Positions 1 through 11,000 of a DNA stretch of 37,929 bases are shown here, piece by piece. Within the stretch, counting starts at the first letter, position 1. The number at the start of each line of letters is the position of its first letter. The stretch spans positions 1 to 37,929 of the forward strand of contig JAUYEE010000331.1 in assembly GCA_030691545.1 (NCBI GenBank), read 5' to 3'. The position numbers were made by a program, and so were the translations under genes. The notes under the pieces were generated by a model that saw nothing but the letters and a program-made list of their open reading frames with translations, was not told where the DNA came from and searched no databases. Source of the DNA: a bacterium (GTDB lineage Bacteria; Auribacterota; JABMQX01).

Positions 1-273
1 ACCGAGGTTGAAAAGGGTTCAGGGGGCGCCACGGCGTTCGCAGCCAGGGATAAATCTGTCCTCACCTACCGCATGGAAGGGGGGCTACCTCTGGTGACCA
101 AAACCGTTGTTGACAGCAGCACTCCCTTGTCCACTGGCACCCTTCAAACACACCAGGAATACACCCTCAGCAACTGGAAACTCGTCAAGCGAGACAAGCC
201 TCTTGAAGTTGGTGCACTGGCGCTTGAGGAGAAGACACCGGATGAACCGACCGATGAGGAGGAGCCGCAATAG
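1..273 (+). CDS. C-terminal end of a secreted module protein (5' end outside window)
   Basis: The reading frame is open from the first base to a TAG at 271-273, giving 90 residues of a truncated protein. The stretch resembles the end of the first module of the next gene: RDKSVLTYRMEGGLPLVTK followed by a QTHQEYTLSNW strand matches TDKSVNEYVTQDGIPLLSK and QTQQEYSFRDW there. It ends in an acidic tail (TPDEPTDEEEPQ), as several neighbours do. The gene lies 69 bases upstream of the next start on the same strand, so it is probably the preceding member of the same tandem family. The module has no function I recognise. That this is coding and paralogous is seen directly; export is inferred from its relatives. 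Confidence 0.8.
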   Translation, partial: TEVEKGSGGATAFAARDKSVLTYRMEGGLPLVTKTVVDSSTPLSTGTLQTHQEYTLSNWKLVKRDKPLEVGALALEEKTPDEPTDEEEPQ

Positions 274-342
274 CGGCGGTTTGGAATTCCCCCCTGACGT
301 GGGAGCGTGAGGCGCAATCGCCGAGAGGAGAAGGAGTTCATA

Positions 343-3300
343 ATGAAGGCTAAGAGCCCGCTGTCCTGTTTGGCATGGAGTCTGGGGGCGCTGCTGGCCG
401 TTGCGGTACTTGGGTTCTGCGCGCACCCCGCTGTGTTCGATGAAGAGGCAGAAGAGGCGACAACCCAGCCGGAAGAAACTGCCGGTGCGGAGACAGCCGG
501 GGCGGCGATTGACACCTCAAGCTGGGACGAGCTGTCGAAGCAAGTGCTCCCCAAGGTCATTGATAGCAATCTTGATTTCGGGACGCTCCTGCGCTACGCC
601 CGAAAAGCGAGCTGTACGGTTTACATGGTTCTCAGGACACCGCAAATCGCGATGCCGGAACTTGGCTCGTTCACAGTGCCTCAAGGGCCGCCTTCAACCG
701 CACAGATCAGTCTCTCCTGGGAAGACGCCAACGACGACGGAACGGTTGCCGAGGATGAGGTAAAGGTGGAGACGGTGGCCACTTCCGACATAATGATGAA
801 GATGGCGATGGACCGCGTTCACAAAGGCCTCAAAAGCCTCGTTACGCTCAACGTCGTGAATCTCCTGACTCAATCCACCGTGAAGGCCGAGAGAAAAGGC
901 GAGGGATACGAGATTACTGTAAACCCGAAAAAGGGGCCGCCGGTGCCCATGCGGCTCACGGTTTCCAGCGACTTCCGAATCACCAGTACGCAGACGCGGG
1001 CCATGGATGGGTCAGACGTCGTTACTAACCTCAAGCACGTCAGGACCGGCGGCAAATGGCTCGTCACCGGCGCCGAGACAACCTCTGGCGCCGGGGAACA
1101 TGTCAGCTCAACCGACAAATCGGTCAACGAATACGTGACACAGGATGGAATTCCACTGCTGTCCAAGGTGACGATCGCCAGCACCTCCTCGACGGGCGGC
1201 GGAGTGCTTCAGACTCAGCAGGAATACAGCTTCCGCGATTGGCAAATTGAGAAGCGTGCCGAGCCTCTAACGGTGGTGATAGAGCCCACCGAAGCCCCGG
1301 AGACGCCGGCAAAGCTCCCCACGACCCAGGAGACGCCGACTCAGACCCCCAGAACCGTCGTACGCCCCGTGGAAACGGCAGAGGCGCCAAGGGTCAAAAT
1401 TCTTCGTACCGAACAGGCGAGCACGCTCGCTAAGGATACCATCCTCTCAGTCGGAAACGCCTATTACGACATCGCCGCGGTGGGAGTGAAAGCTTACGAC
1501 GCAAGTTTTACCGTGGAGCTCGATGGCGGGCGGGTTGGCAGCCTCAAGTTGAAGTGGGAGGCTTTCGGGGGCGTCTCGATCGAGCCTGACCTGGCTGACG
1601 ATGAGGCAAAAGGAGCTGTGGAGGCCGTAAGTCAACAAATCGCCAGGGTAATCTCGGGCGGGCCGCTGTCCGATTACTCGTTCGCCGCAGATGTGTATGC
1701 CACAAAGACGACTAAGCAGACCGTTATTGACGCGACCGCATACGCCTCGGCCGCAGACCCCAACGTCAGGTCAGAGCTTGTCTATGTCTCACCAGATTTG
1801 CGCCAGGTTCGGACAACTCGCACGATGAACGACGGGAAAACGTCAGAGACCTTGTACGCCGGGGAGGAGTCCGAAGGAAAACTGTTCGTGCGTTCGGCGA
1901 CTCAGACAGTCAAGGAGCCCGGCGGGGCGCCCGAAAAGGCAGAATACACGTGGACGTACTCCAAGAAAGATGGGGTGCCGTTCGTCAAGAGGCTGGAATG
2001 GAGCGGCACAATAGGTGAAGAAACCGGCGACTGGACAATTGCCCTTGAGAGCGTGACCTTCGAGAAGGAAGTCGCTCGGATCAGGATTGACGCAGGCCCC
2101 GCGGAGCGCGCCAAGCTCGCCAGAGAGGTCAAAGTCCCCCACACGGACGAAGCCAATAAGCTCGCCCAGCAGGTTCTCGAGGCCGTCGAGAAGAAATTCT
2201 ACAGTCTCAAGTCAACAGGCGTGACCGGGTTTGAAGCGACATACGGGATGCAACTGGGCGGCAAGGGAGTCGGCACGCTGAAAGTGACGTGCAATCTGGG
2301 CCGTCCACTCACCGTCACGGCAGGCTTGGAAGGGCTGCCGGGAAAACCCACGAAAGAGCAAGTTGAGGCCATAAAAAACACTGCCGAGCTGCACGGTCGT
2401 ACCGTGCTGACCGCGCTCCTGGATGTGGGTGCGGCGGCCCCCGGTCCGGGCGCCTACGCAATAAAGTCGGGCAACGAATACGTTATTGATTTCGTCGAAC
2501 AGGCACCCAGAGGGGGCGTGGACGCCGTGGTGGCGGTTGCGTACATCCCAGAGGACCTCACCGAGTATCGGGAGATTTTCGTTGCAAAGGACGGAACAAT
2601 TCTCGAGCTGAGCCACCACATGGAGCCGCGGGAGGGAAAATTCGTTGTTACGTCTTTCACATGGACGGTGTTGTATCCGGGTTCGGAACCCCACAAGAAC
2701 GTTTTCACCTTGGCGTACGTCAAAAAAGATGGAGAGCTTTTTGTAAGCAGGTTTGAGACAGAGGAGAGCATGGGGGGGCGGAAGGTTCCCTGGACTGGAG
2801 TCCTGAGGGACGTGACTCTCAGAAAGGAGGCGCTGGCAGCCCGTGAGGCCGAGGACGGCGACTGGGGCCCCGTACCAAGCCCGGACGAACTGATAAAGCT
2901 TACGGGACAGGCAAAGGTCCCGCGCACGGAGGAAGCCAAGAAGCTCGCCGAAAAGGTCGTCTCCGCGCTTCAGGATGGGTCTTACTCCTTCGTGGACCTG
3001 GCGGCCGTTGGATTTGAGGCAAGGTTGAATGTGAGCTTCTTGGGCCGTCCGTTAGGCATCGCAAGCCTGAAATGGGACGTAGCGAACGATCTCTCGGTCG
3101 AGATAATCGAGCAGAAAGACACGCGTGCGGCTGCCCAGAATCTGCTGAAACTAATCCCAGCAGACATGGGGCGGGAGATCGTAAGAATCTTCGCCCGCCC
3201 GCCCGCCATGGAGTACTACGCGGACTGTTATGCGGTGAAGGACGGCGACCAATTCATCGTGGACGCCACGGAATTAGCCAGCAAGTCTGATCCGGACGTT

Positions 3301-5514
3301 AAAACCAGTCTCCTTTTCGTCTCGGCGGATTTGCTCCAGTCACGGACGGCCCTCGTCCGGAAGGATGGGACAATGACCCTCAGAGTGGACAACCGAGAGA
3401 AAATTGAAGGGAAGGAGCTTGTCACCACGAGTGCGGTTTGGGTTATCACCCCGGGTAACGAGCCCATATCGCTCGAGTACAAATGGACCTACGGTCAACA
3501 GGCGGGCGCGACCTTCATCAAGACCATCCGACACAGGCGAGACATGTCGGGCCGGAAGGTCACTTTTGCAGCAACACTCGACAATGTGAAGCTCGAACGA
3601 CTTAGCGGCACCGAGGACTGGACGCCGGACGAAACGAAGGTCACGGTCCCCCCGAAGGAGGATACGGGCGAGCCACCCACAGCCATCCCCGGCTTCGGGA
3701 AATTGGAGCGGAACGCGGAGACGATGAGGGTCGGGGGGAACGTGTACATCGATCTCGCCGCATCGTACTATAACCTCAATACGCAGACCGACGTGGTCGC
3801 GTTCGAGGCAACCTACGCACTGGAGCAAAACGGCAAGCCGCTCGGAACGATGAACGTGAGCTGGGACACACGACAGGAGTTAACTGAGATCGTGATATCT
3901 CCCTTCCCTTACCACGTCAGCAGGACAAAGGTAACCTTCAATCCCTCCGGTGCAGGCCCAGGTGGACCTGAAGCCGCTGGCAAGATGAAGGAGCAGGTCC
4001 AGCTCTTCGGGAAAACGATTTTCTCTGTCGTGGCAGAGCGAACCTTCCCCTTCGCCGGAATGGTCTATGGAGTAAAGCAGCCCCTGGGGACCTTCATTGA
4101 CGTGACCGAGTTTTACGGTCCGTTTAATCCCTTCATCAGGTTGTCCACCACCTTCGTAACTGACGACCTGTGCCTCGTCAACAATATCACGTCAATGAAA
4201 AACGGAGAGACCCGGCGCACCAAGTTCGAGGGAGACGTGCGAGAGGAGAGACACTACGTAAACAAGGTGACCCACTCGATCACGACTCCGGGGGAGGACC
4301 CACAAACTCAGGAATACACCTTCACGTACTCGCAGAAGGAAGGGGTGATGTTCCTCGGGACGGCGCTGTTGGGAATTGCGCAGGGTGGACAGCGTGCTTC
4401 CTTGAAGGCGGAGCTTCAGGAGGTACACTTCAGAAGGAAGCAAGAGACTCCCGAAACCGGCACACCCGACCAGACCACGACAACACCGGAACCGCACGTC
4501 ACGACCAGAGTTCCCACCGTGGACGAAGCGAGAAAGCTCGCTCAGGAGACCAAGGTTCCTCGCACCGAAGAAGCCAGGCAACTTGCCTCGCAAGTCCTCG
4601 CGTCCGTCCAAAAGAAGTATCACAGCGTGTTTCATTCAACGAGCGTATCGGGATTCGAGGTCACGGCTTCGGTCAAGAAGGACGACTACGATGTTGGCAA
4701 CATCAAGATTGCCTGGAAGCGAGGTGACCCGGAAAACGTGGATGCCAAACCCGAGAAGAAGGTCGAGGACCCGGTTGCAACACTGATCCACGGAATGGCG
4801 ACAGAGCTAACAGCGATAGATGCGTTGATGCCCTTTGTCCTCGGTCCCTTGACGAGTGCACAAGCCCCCGAAGGCCATGCGGTGCAGTCCGGCGGGCTAT
4901 ATATTATTGACCTGACCGAGGCTGCCAAAAGCGACAACCTCAAGGCTCGCATCCTGTGCGTGCCGCAGGACTTCAGCCGTGTGCAGGAGATACGCTCCTA
5001 CAAGGACGGGGATGTCCTGGAATGGATTTTCAACGGAGAGGCAGCCGACGGAGCGCTTCTCATAAGCTCCGCCACGCAGCCCAAGTCAGGACCGCTTGGC
5101 GGGGACTATGAAACAACGAATTTCACCTGGACCTATACTCGCAAAGCAGGGGGAGTATTCATCAAGAAAGTCCTGGTGGACCAGCCCCTGATGGGCAATG
5201 TCATGCACTGGACTATCGAGTTCGGCGATGCGACTTTCCAGGGTGGCGGAAATGTCCCGGATATTCCCGAGGACATCCAGGAAGCCCGGGAACAAGCTTT
5301 GAAAGACCTGGAAGAGCAGACGCGAAAGGCCCTCGAGGAGGCAATGGCAGCGCTGGGTAGCTGGAAATGCGCCGCTTGCGGGTACATCTATGACCCCAAA
5401 AAAGGCGATGCCGAAGGCAACGTGGACCCCGGCACGCCGTTCAGGGATTTGGCGGACGACTGGGTGTGCCCCACCTGCGGCGGCGCCAAGAAGGGCTTCA
5501 AAAAGCTTGAATGA
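343..5514 (+). CDS. Giant exported protein: six repeat modules plus C-terminal rubredoxin
   Basis: The start is the ATG at 343, chosen because GAGGAGAAGGAG lies just upstream and a signal peptide (MKAKSPLSCLAWSLGALLA...) follows; the frame is open upstream to 307. The product is 1723 residues. After the leader comes an acidic stretch starting VFDEEAEEA. Six related modules follow at about residues 60-306, 350-580, 595-830, 858-1088, 1118-1365 and 1403-1636. Modules 3, 4 and 6 open with VPHTDEANKLA, VPRTEEAKKLA and VPRTEEARQLA; 1, 2 and 5 are more divergent. A charged helix (about 1640-1673) leads to a complete rubredoxin domain (1674-1723) with both metal-binding knuckles, CAACGYIYD and DDWVCPTCGG, which should bind one iron with four Cys. 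Rubredoxins are small, normally cytoplasmic electron carriers, so an exported fusion is unusual. The module function is unknown; each looks beta-rich and could be LolA/RseB-like, but I cannot show this. Confidence 0.9.
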   Translation: MKAKSPLSCLAWSLGALLAVAVLGFCAHPAVFDEEAEEATTQPEETAGAETAGAAIDTSSWDELSKQVLPKVIDSNLDFGTLLRYARKASCTVYMVLRTPQIAMPELGSFTVPQGPPSTAQISLSWEDANDDGTVAEDEVKVETVATSDIMMKMAMDRVHKGLKSLVTLNVVNLLTQSTVKAERKGEGYEITVNPKKGPPVPMRLTVSSDFRITSTQTRAMDGSDVVTNLKHVRTGGKWLVTGAETTSGAGEHVSSTDKSVNEYVTQDGIPLLSKVTIASTSSTGGGVLQTQQEYSFRDWQIEKRAEPLTVVIEPTEAPETPAKLPTTQETPTQTPRTVVRPVETAEAPRVKILRTEQASTLAKDTILSVGNAYYDIAAVGVKAYDASFTVELDGGRVGSLKLKWEAFGGVSIEPDLADDEAKGAVEAVSQQIARVISGGPLSDYSFAADVYATKTTKQTVIDATAYASAADPNVRSELVYVSPDLRQVRTTRTMNDGKTSETLYAGEESEGKLFVRSATQTVKEPGGAPEKAEYTWTYSKKDGVPFVKRLEWSGTIGEETGDWTIALESVTFEKEVARIRIDAGPAERAKLAREVKVPHTDEANKLAQQVLEAVEKKFYSLKSTGVTGFEATYGMQLGGKGVGTLKVTCNLGRPLTVTAGLEGLPGKPTKEQVEAIKNTAELHGRTVLTALLDVGAAAPGPGAYAIKSGNEYVIDFVEQAPRGGVDAVVAVAYIPEDLTEYREIFVAKDGTILELSHHMEPREGKFVVTSFTWTVLYPGSEPHKNVFTLAYVKKDGELFVSRFETEESMGGRKVPWTGVLRDVTLRKEALAAREAEDGDWGPVPSPDELIKLTGQAKVPRTEEAKKLAEKVVSALQDGSYSFVDLAAVGFEARLNVSFLGRPLGIASLKWDVANDLSVEIIEQKDTRAAAQNLLKLIPADMGREIVRIFARPPAMEYYADCYAVKDGDQFIVDATELASKSDPDVKTSLLFVSADLLQSRTALVRKDGTMTLRVDNREKIEGKELVTTSAVWVITPGNEPISLEYKWTYGQQAGATFIKTIRHRRDMSGRKVTFAATLDNVKLERLSGTEDWTPDETKVTVPPKEDTGEPPTAIPGFGKLERNAETMRVGGNVYIDLAASYYNLNTQTDVVAFEATYALEQNGKPLGTMNVSWDTRQELTEIVISPFPYHVSRTKVTFNPSGAGPGGPEAAGKMKEQVQLFGKTIFSVVAERTFPFAGMVYGVKQPLGTFIDVTEFYGPFNPFIRLSTTFVTDDLCLVNNITSMKNGETRRTKFEGDVREERHYVNKVTHSITTPGEDPQTQEYTFTYSQKEGVMFLGTALLGIAQGGQRASLKAELQEVHFRRKQETPETGTPDQTTTTPEPHVTTRVPTVDEARKLAQETKVPRTEEARQLASQVLASVQKKYHSVFHSTSVSGFEVTASVKKDDYDVGNIKIAWKRGDPENVDAKPEKKVEDPVATLIHGMATELTAIDALMPFVLGPLTSAQAPEGHAVQSGGLYIIDLTEAAKSDNLKARILCVPQDFSRVQEIRSYKDGDVLEWIFNGEAADGALLISSATQPKSGPLGGDYETTNFTWTYTRKAGGVFIKKVLVDQPLMGNVMHWTIEFGDATFQGGGNVPDIPEDIQEAREQALKDLEEQTRKALEEAMAALGSWKCAACGYIYDPKKGDAEGNVDPGTPFRDLADDWVCPTCGGAKKGFKKLE

Positions 5515-5728
5515 CGGAGACCAAGAAAACCAATAGAACGGACCGCCGAGTGTGAAAGCGTAGAAACCAGAAGGTACAAACGGACGCCATGCTCGCCTAA
5601 GACAGGCGCTGGGATAAGAGTCCCTCACCGACCGCGCAGGACATTGAATAAGGATAACGAACCCGCCGATGCGGGTGCTGAAGTCGCGTACAAGTTCGCA
5701 TCGTCAAAAAAAAGAGGAGGAGGTTGAA

Positions 5729-6748
5729 ATGAGGAGAAACGTCTGGGCTGCTTTAGTTGTCTGTGTGGCGTTTCTGTTGAGTGTAACACTGTCGCCTCGA
5801 GCCGCGTTTTCGCAGAAGAGTCTGTTCGAAGAAGAGGAAGAGGAGGCGCCGGAAAAGGAAGAAGTGAAAGAAGAGACCGCCGGCGCGACAATCAACGTCC
5901 CGCGGACCGCGGAAGCCAGGAAACTCGCAGGCCAAGTCCTCAGCCGGATTGCGAAAGCGTATTTCAATATCATCTCGACGGAGGTCCCTGGCTTTAAAGC
6001 CACGTTCACCGTGAAGGCTGGCACGAAATCGGCCGGAACGATGACCGTATCGTGGAATCGCAAGGGGAACGAGCTCTCCATAGACGCTGAGAAGATCAAA
6101 GACGATGATATAAGAAGTATGGCCGAAGAATTAGTGGGGGAAAAGATGTTCAAGGTTCTCGTCGAGGGGCCGTTGAGCGCTGCTGCCCCGCCGTCTTCGG
6201 GAGTTTACGCGGTGAAATCCGGCGACAAGTATATCCTCGACGCGAGCCAGTATGCCTCCAAGCAAGAAAGCGGCATCCAGGCCCAGATTTGTTTCGTCCC
6301 GACGGATTTAATTGAGTTAAACGAGCTGCGGATTTCGAAGGGAGGAGAAATCGCTGACACGCTGTACAAGGGCGTGTCGAGCGACAAGAAGCTCTTTGTC
6401 AGCTCAACCATGTTCACAGTGCGCGAGGGTGAGAAGGAAATCGGCAAAGCCGAATACACCTGCACTTACACTCGCAAGGAGGGGACACCGTTCCTCAGGA
6501 GGATCAAGGTGGAGGCGACCGGCGACGGTGAAACAACTTCCCTTGAAGTGACGCTTGACAAAGTGACCTTCGAGGAAGTGGAGGCCCCCGAGGAAGAAGA
6601 GGAGGAAATCGAGGAGGAGGACGAAGAGAAGGACATCGAGTCGGACCTCCAACTGAAAATAAAGGAGCTTGAGGAAATAAGAGACAAAGCGCTTCGTGAC
6701 GCAATGGAGGAATTGAGAAAAGAACTCGAGAAAGACACGCCGAAATAG
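5729..6748 (+). CDS. Exported single-module protein with acidic coiled-coil tail
   Basis: The start is the ATG at 5729, preceded by a strong AGGAGGAGG Shine-Dalgarno and followed by a signal peptide (MRRNVWAALVVCVAFLLSV...). The product is 339 residues. The leader is followed by the acidic tag SLFEEEEEEAPE and then one copy of the family module, opening with VPRTAEARKLA. It contains the landmarks SGVYAVKSGDKYILDAS, FVPTDL and EYTCTYTRKEGTPFLRR. The C-terminal ~60 residues are a Glu-rich run followed by a heptad-like helix (LKIKELEEIRDKALRDAMEE) that is probably a coiled coil. It resembles the charged helix before the rubredoxin in the preceding gene. It lies 214 bases downstream of that gene in the same direction. 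Function unknown; secretion or periplasmic location is inferred from the leader. Confidence 0.88.
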   Translation: MRRNVWAALVVCVAFLLSVTLSPRAAFSQKSLFEEEEEEAPEKEEVKEETAGATINVPRTAEARKLAGQVLSRIAKAYFNIISTEVPGFKATFTVKAGTKSAGTMTVSWNRKGNELSIDAEKIKDDDIRSMAEELVGEKMFKVLVEGPLSAAAPPSSGVYAVKSGDKYILDASQYASKQESGIQAQICFVPTDLIELNELRISKGGEIADTLYKGVSSDKKLFVSSTMFTVREGEKEIGKAEYTCTYTRKEGTPFLRRIKVEATGDGETTSLEVTLDKVTFEEVEAPEEEEEEIEEEDEEKDIESDLQLKIKELEEIRDKALRDAMEELRKELEKDTPK

Positions 6749-6942
6749 TCCAGAGGCGCATGAGAGAAACCCGGCTCGCCGGAACTCAGACAGCGGTGCC
6801 GCGGCAGAGTCCGTTTCAGTCTCCGACAGCCACGGTCTCCTGGCAAGGTAGCGGTAGGCCCGCCTCGATCAGAGGCATTTTCCTGACCTACGGACTCCTG
6901 TAAACCTGAGTTGTCAAAGTCTTGCGTCATAAAGGAGCGGAG

Positions 6943-7932
6943 ATGAAAAAACCGCGTGTTGTTCTGCGAGTCCTTGTTGCATTTTCCCCGGCCATTCTCT
7001 TTCCCTTGGGGCTGGCGGCCCCGGAGCGCGGCCTGTCTGAAGAAGGGGAAGGTGCGACGAGTCTGCAAGAGGAGCCGGTCGAGGTCCCGCGCACGGAAGA
7101 AGCCAACAAGCTCGCCCGAGAGCTCATCGGCAAGTTGACCGGTTCGTATTTCTCTCTCGAGCGAGCCGGGATTGACAGCTTCAACGCGACTTTCGAGGTG
7201 AAGTGCGAAAGCGGCGCGGCGGGCGCGGCAAAGCTCACGTGGAACCGGAAGGACGAGAGGGTACTGCTGGTGGGAGAGAGCCAGTCGCCACGCGGCAAGA
7301 AGCGCTCGAGGAAGGACCCACCGAATGAGCTGTTGGCAGCGTTCATAGCGCCGGCTGGGGGGGACTTTCTACTCGGGCTGTCTGTGGGCGAGGCAAAAGT
7401 CGCCGAAGCGAGGCGAGAGATGGAAATAGGCACGATGAGCGTTTCCTTGAAAGAGCTAATCCTTCCATTTATTGCACGCGGCCCTTTTGAGGGTAGACCT
7501 CGTCCCGGTCCCGGCGTTTATGCGGTTAAGGTTGGAGAGGAGTTTGTGATTGACGCCTCGGAGCAGGCCTCAAAGGACGATTCTGGCGTCAAGAGCGACT
7601 TGTTTTTCCTCGGCGCCGATGGGCGGCGCTTCCGGGGTTTCCTGGTCTTTCTTATGGGTGACAATGAAGTCTCGATGGAGACGGTTTGCGAGGGAGAGGA
7701 GGCGGAAGGCAAATTGTTCATCAAGTCCCTGTCCGCCACTGTCAACCATCCGTCCTTGGGCTCGGTGAAGGGCGAATATGCGTTTACCTACACCCATACA
7801 CAGGGCAACGTGTTTCTGAAGAGGATTGTGGCCACTGTGACGATGGAATCCGAGGCCTTCTGGTCGGCGACGGCTCAGCTCAAGGACGTGCGCCTCGTTG
7901 GGCGCCCGGCTGAGAGAAAGACCACTCAATAG
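6943..7932 (+). CDS. Exported single-module protein
   Basis: The start is the ATG at 6943, with AAAGGAG 8 bases upstream; a further in-frame start at 6922 has no such site. The product is 329 residues. A basic, hydrophobic leader (MKKPRVVLRVLVAFSPAIL...) is followed by GLSEEGEGAT, a variant of the acidic post-leader tag. One family module then opens with VEVPRTEEANKLARELIGKL. The module has an insertion of about 45 basic and charged residues (SPRGKKRSRKDPP...) not seen in its relatives. It keeps PGVYAVKVGEEFVIDAS, FFLGADG and EYAFTYTHTQGNVFLKR. It lies between two other module genes on the same strand. The family has no function I recognise. Confidence 0.87.
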   Translation: MKKPRVVLRVLVAFSPAILFPLGLAAPERGLSEEGEGATSLQEEPVEVPRTEEANKLARELIGKLTGSYFSLERAGIDSFNATFEVKCESGAAGAAKLTWNRKDERVLLVGESQSPRGKKRSRKDPPNELLAAFIAPAGGDFLLGLSVGEAKVAEARREMEIGTMSVSLKELILPFIARGPFEGRPRPGPGVYAVKVGEEFVIDASEQASKDDSGVKSDLFFLGADGRRFRGFLVFLMGDNEVSMETVCEGEEAEGKLFIKSLSATVNHPSLGSVKGEYAFTYTHTQGNVFLKRIVATVTMESEAFWSATAQLKDVRLVGRPAERKTTQ

Positions 7933-8018
7933 GAACGCCTGGGCATCCCAAAGGGCATTGACTGCCGAGGCTTGTGAGCGGCGTGACTGCTGTGGAGGAT
8001 TGACCAAAGGAGTCTGGC

Positions 8019-11000
8019 ATGAGAAAAGAAGCATGGAAAATGATTCGCATTTGTGCGGCATCGCTGGCGGCTTTTTGCTTTGCGTCGGGAGCTGCGACGG
8101 CGGAATCGAGTTTATCTGACGAAGGTGAGGGAAACACCGAGACCGCGATTGCCTCCGAAACTGAGGTCCCGCGCACTGAAGAAGCCATGAAGCTGGCCCA
8201 GCAAGTCATCGGAACGCTGAGGGAGTCTTACTATTTCCTGAAAGGCACGGGAACCGGGGCCTTCGAGGCCAGCTTCACAGTCAAAGAGGCGGCATTGAGC
8301 GTCGGCAGTCTGAAGGCGTCATGGAATGCGAAGGAGGGGCGTATCTCAACAGAGTTTTCAGGCAAACCCGGATACCCGAGCGCGGATTGGCTGGAACAGC
8401 TTTCCTGGGCCGCCCTGAGCGAATCGCTTTCCAGGAGCTTCGTGCCGCGTGGGCTGTACGCCGCGCAGACCGATGAGGGCTATGTCATCGCCGATTACTC
8501 CGTGGACCCGAGCGAGGCGGAATCGGTCCGCAGTTTCGTCTCGAACGACCTTCTCCAGATAAGAAAAATCATCCGCCTCCCCGACGACCAGGAGAAGGAA
8601 ACCGTCTGGCAAGCCCAGGATGCACAGGGCAAAAAATGGCTCGCCTCAATGACCATCATTGAACGAATCCCCGACGAGCCGGAACGAAAAGTGAGCTTTG
8701 CTCTCACCTATACGGCGCGATATGGGCCTCCCTTCGTGAGAAAGCTCACGATAGAAGACACAGGCTTTGGGACAAAAGGCTCGTGGGTTCTGGAGATGGA
8801 CAAGGTCGCGTTCACAAAGGCGGAGCCGTCTGGTGAAGAGGTCCCGCAGACTCAAGAAGCCAAAGACCTGGCCAAGGAAATTCTCACGAAGCTCAACGAG
8901 TCCCATTACTCCCTGTTGCAGACGAACCTCGACGGCTTTCAAGCGACTTTCCTGCTTCAGAAGAATGGCGAGGCAGCCGGAGAGTTGATGCTCGGCTGGA
9001 ACCGAACCGACGGGCAAATCGCAACGGCGGTTAACGCCGAGGGACTCGAGAAATTCCAGGAGTGGCTTCGCGGCGCCATGGAGTGGTGCATGAGGATGAC
9101 GGTTCTGTCGTGGACCTCGCCAGAGGAGGACTATGCGATTTACGCTGCCAGAAAGGGCAACACTTACCTGATAGATGCCTCGGAGGACCCGTCCGTCGAG
9201 TCCAAGACGATGTTAGTCTCGGAGGACTTTCGCCTCCTGCGCGATGTCCTTCGATACGACGACGGATTCGAGCTTGACAGCGAATACACGGTTGAGACGG
9301 CGGATGGAAAGCATTTCGTCAAGTCCATGAAGCGGACGGCTCGCCAGCCCGAAGCCGAAGAAATCAAAAATGAGTTCACGTTAACTTACGTTCGGCGGGA
9401 GGGCTTTCCGTTCATCAATCGCGTCCTTCTCGACAACATCGAACCGGGGGGTAAGACAAGCTGGGCGCTGGACCTAAAAGAAGTTGCGTTTCACCGAGGC
9501 GCCGTTCCCGAGCCGGAGGTTACGGAGGCAACAACCGTTGCGCAGGCTCCGACTCCTTCGCCCGAACCGACAAAACCCGAACCGACTCCCGAGCCAACGA
9601 AATACCCCGAGTTCTTCGACGTCAACATGGACGGTGAGGGCGGCTACGTTGACAAAAACGGAGAAATCGTCATTCCGTTTGACTTTGACACCGCGTACCC
9701 GTTCTCCGAAGGTCTTGCGAGCGTGAGAATGGGCGACAAGTTCGGGTATATAGACCACACGGGGGAAATCGTGATCCTGCCGCAGTTTGAGAACGTGGAG
9801 CCCTTCAGGGAGGGAGTCGCCCTGGTCAGGATCAAGGACAAGGAGTATCGCTTCATTGACAGGACTGGCCAATTCATAGCGGAAGGAATCTTGGCGACCG
9901 GACAAGGGATCGGGTCCCGGGGTTTTTCGGAAGGGCTCACGACGATCTACATTGACGGAAAATGGGGGTACGCTGACAAGAAGGGTAAGGCCGTAATCCG
10001 TCCTCAATTCTCGGACGCCGGCGCCTTCTCGGGCGGGCTCGCCCCTGTCGCGATTGGAGAGCACAAGTGGGGTTATATAGACCCAAAGGGGAAGTCGATC
10101 ATTCGGCCGCAGTTCCATTGGGCGCGTCCGTTCTCCGAAGGTCTGGCGCGGGTGCAGCTTGGAGAGGCTTCGGGGTACAAATTCGGATACATAGACGGAA
10201 CGGGCAAAATGGTTATTCAGCCCGCCTTTGACGACGCGGAGGCCTTTTCGGAAGGGCTCGCCCGAGTCAGTGTCCAACAGAAGTGGGGTTACATTAGCAA
10301 GACCGGAAAGTGGGCTATTCAGCCCGCGTTCGACCGGGCCGGGAATTTCTCCGGCGGATTGGCCCCGGTGAAAGCCGGGGAGAAATGGGGCTACGTGGAC
10401 AAGACCGGCAAGCTCGTTGTCAAACCTCAGTATGATTTTGCGGTCGAATTCTCTGGCTCGCTTGCATCGGTGGAGTCCGGCGGCAGATGGCTAAAGATTG
10501 ATAGAACCGGCAAGGTCATCTGGGACCCCCTGACCCGGATCATGGGCAAGGCGCTTTATCCGGCTGTGATGAATGGCAGATGGGGCTACATTGACAGGCT
10601 TGGGAAAGTCGTCGTGGGGGCCAAGTTCGAGGCCGCCGGACCGTTTTCAGAAGGCCTGGGTCCGGTGAAATTCGCCGGAAAATGGGGATTCGTGGACCTG
10701 AGCGGCAAAATCGTTATCGAGCCGCAGTTCGACGAAGCCTATACGTTTGCAGAGGGGCTCGCGCCCGTCAAACTCGGCGGCAAATACGGATTTGTTGACA
10801 AGAGTGGGAAAATGGCGATTAAGGCTCAGTTCGAGGAGGTCTGGAGTTTTGCGGAGGGGTTTGCTCCCGTGAAGCTGAACGGCAAGATCGGCTTTATTGA
10901 CAAAACCGGGAAGACGGTCATAGAGCCGAAATTCGATGCGACCTATGGCTTTGCGGAGAATGTGGCGGCGGTCAAGGTCGGCGAGAAATGGGGCTTCATG

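Noticed and set aside
5661..5676. ACCCGC-cgat-GCGGGT hairpin in the leader of the 5729 gene, as a terminator
   Set aside because: No T-run follows on either strand; it is only a short stem.
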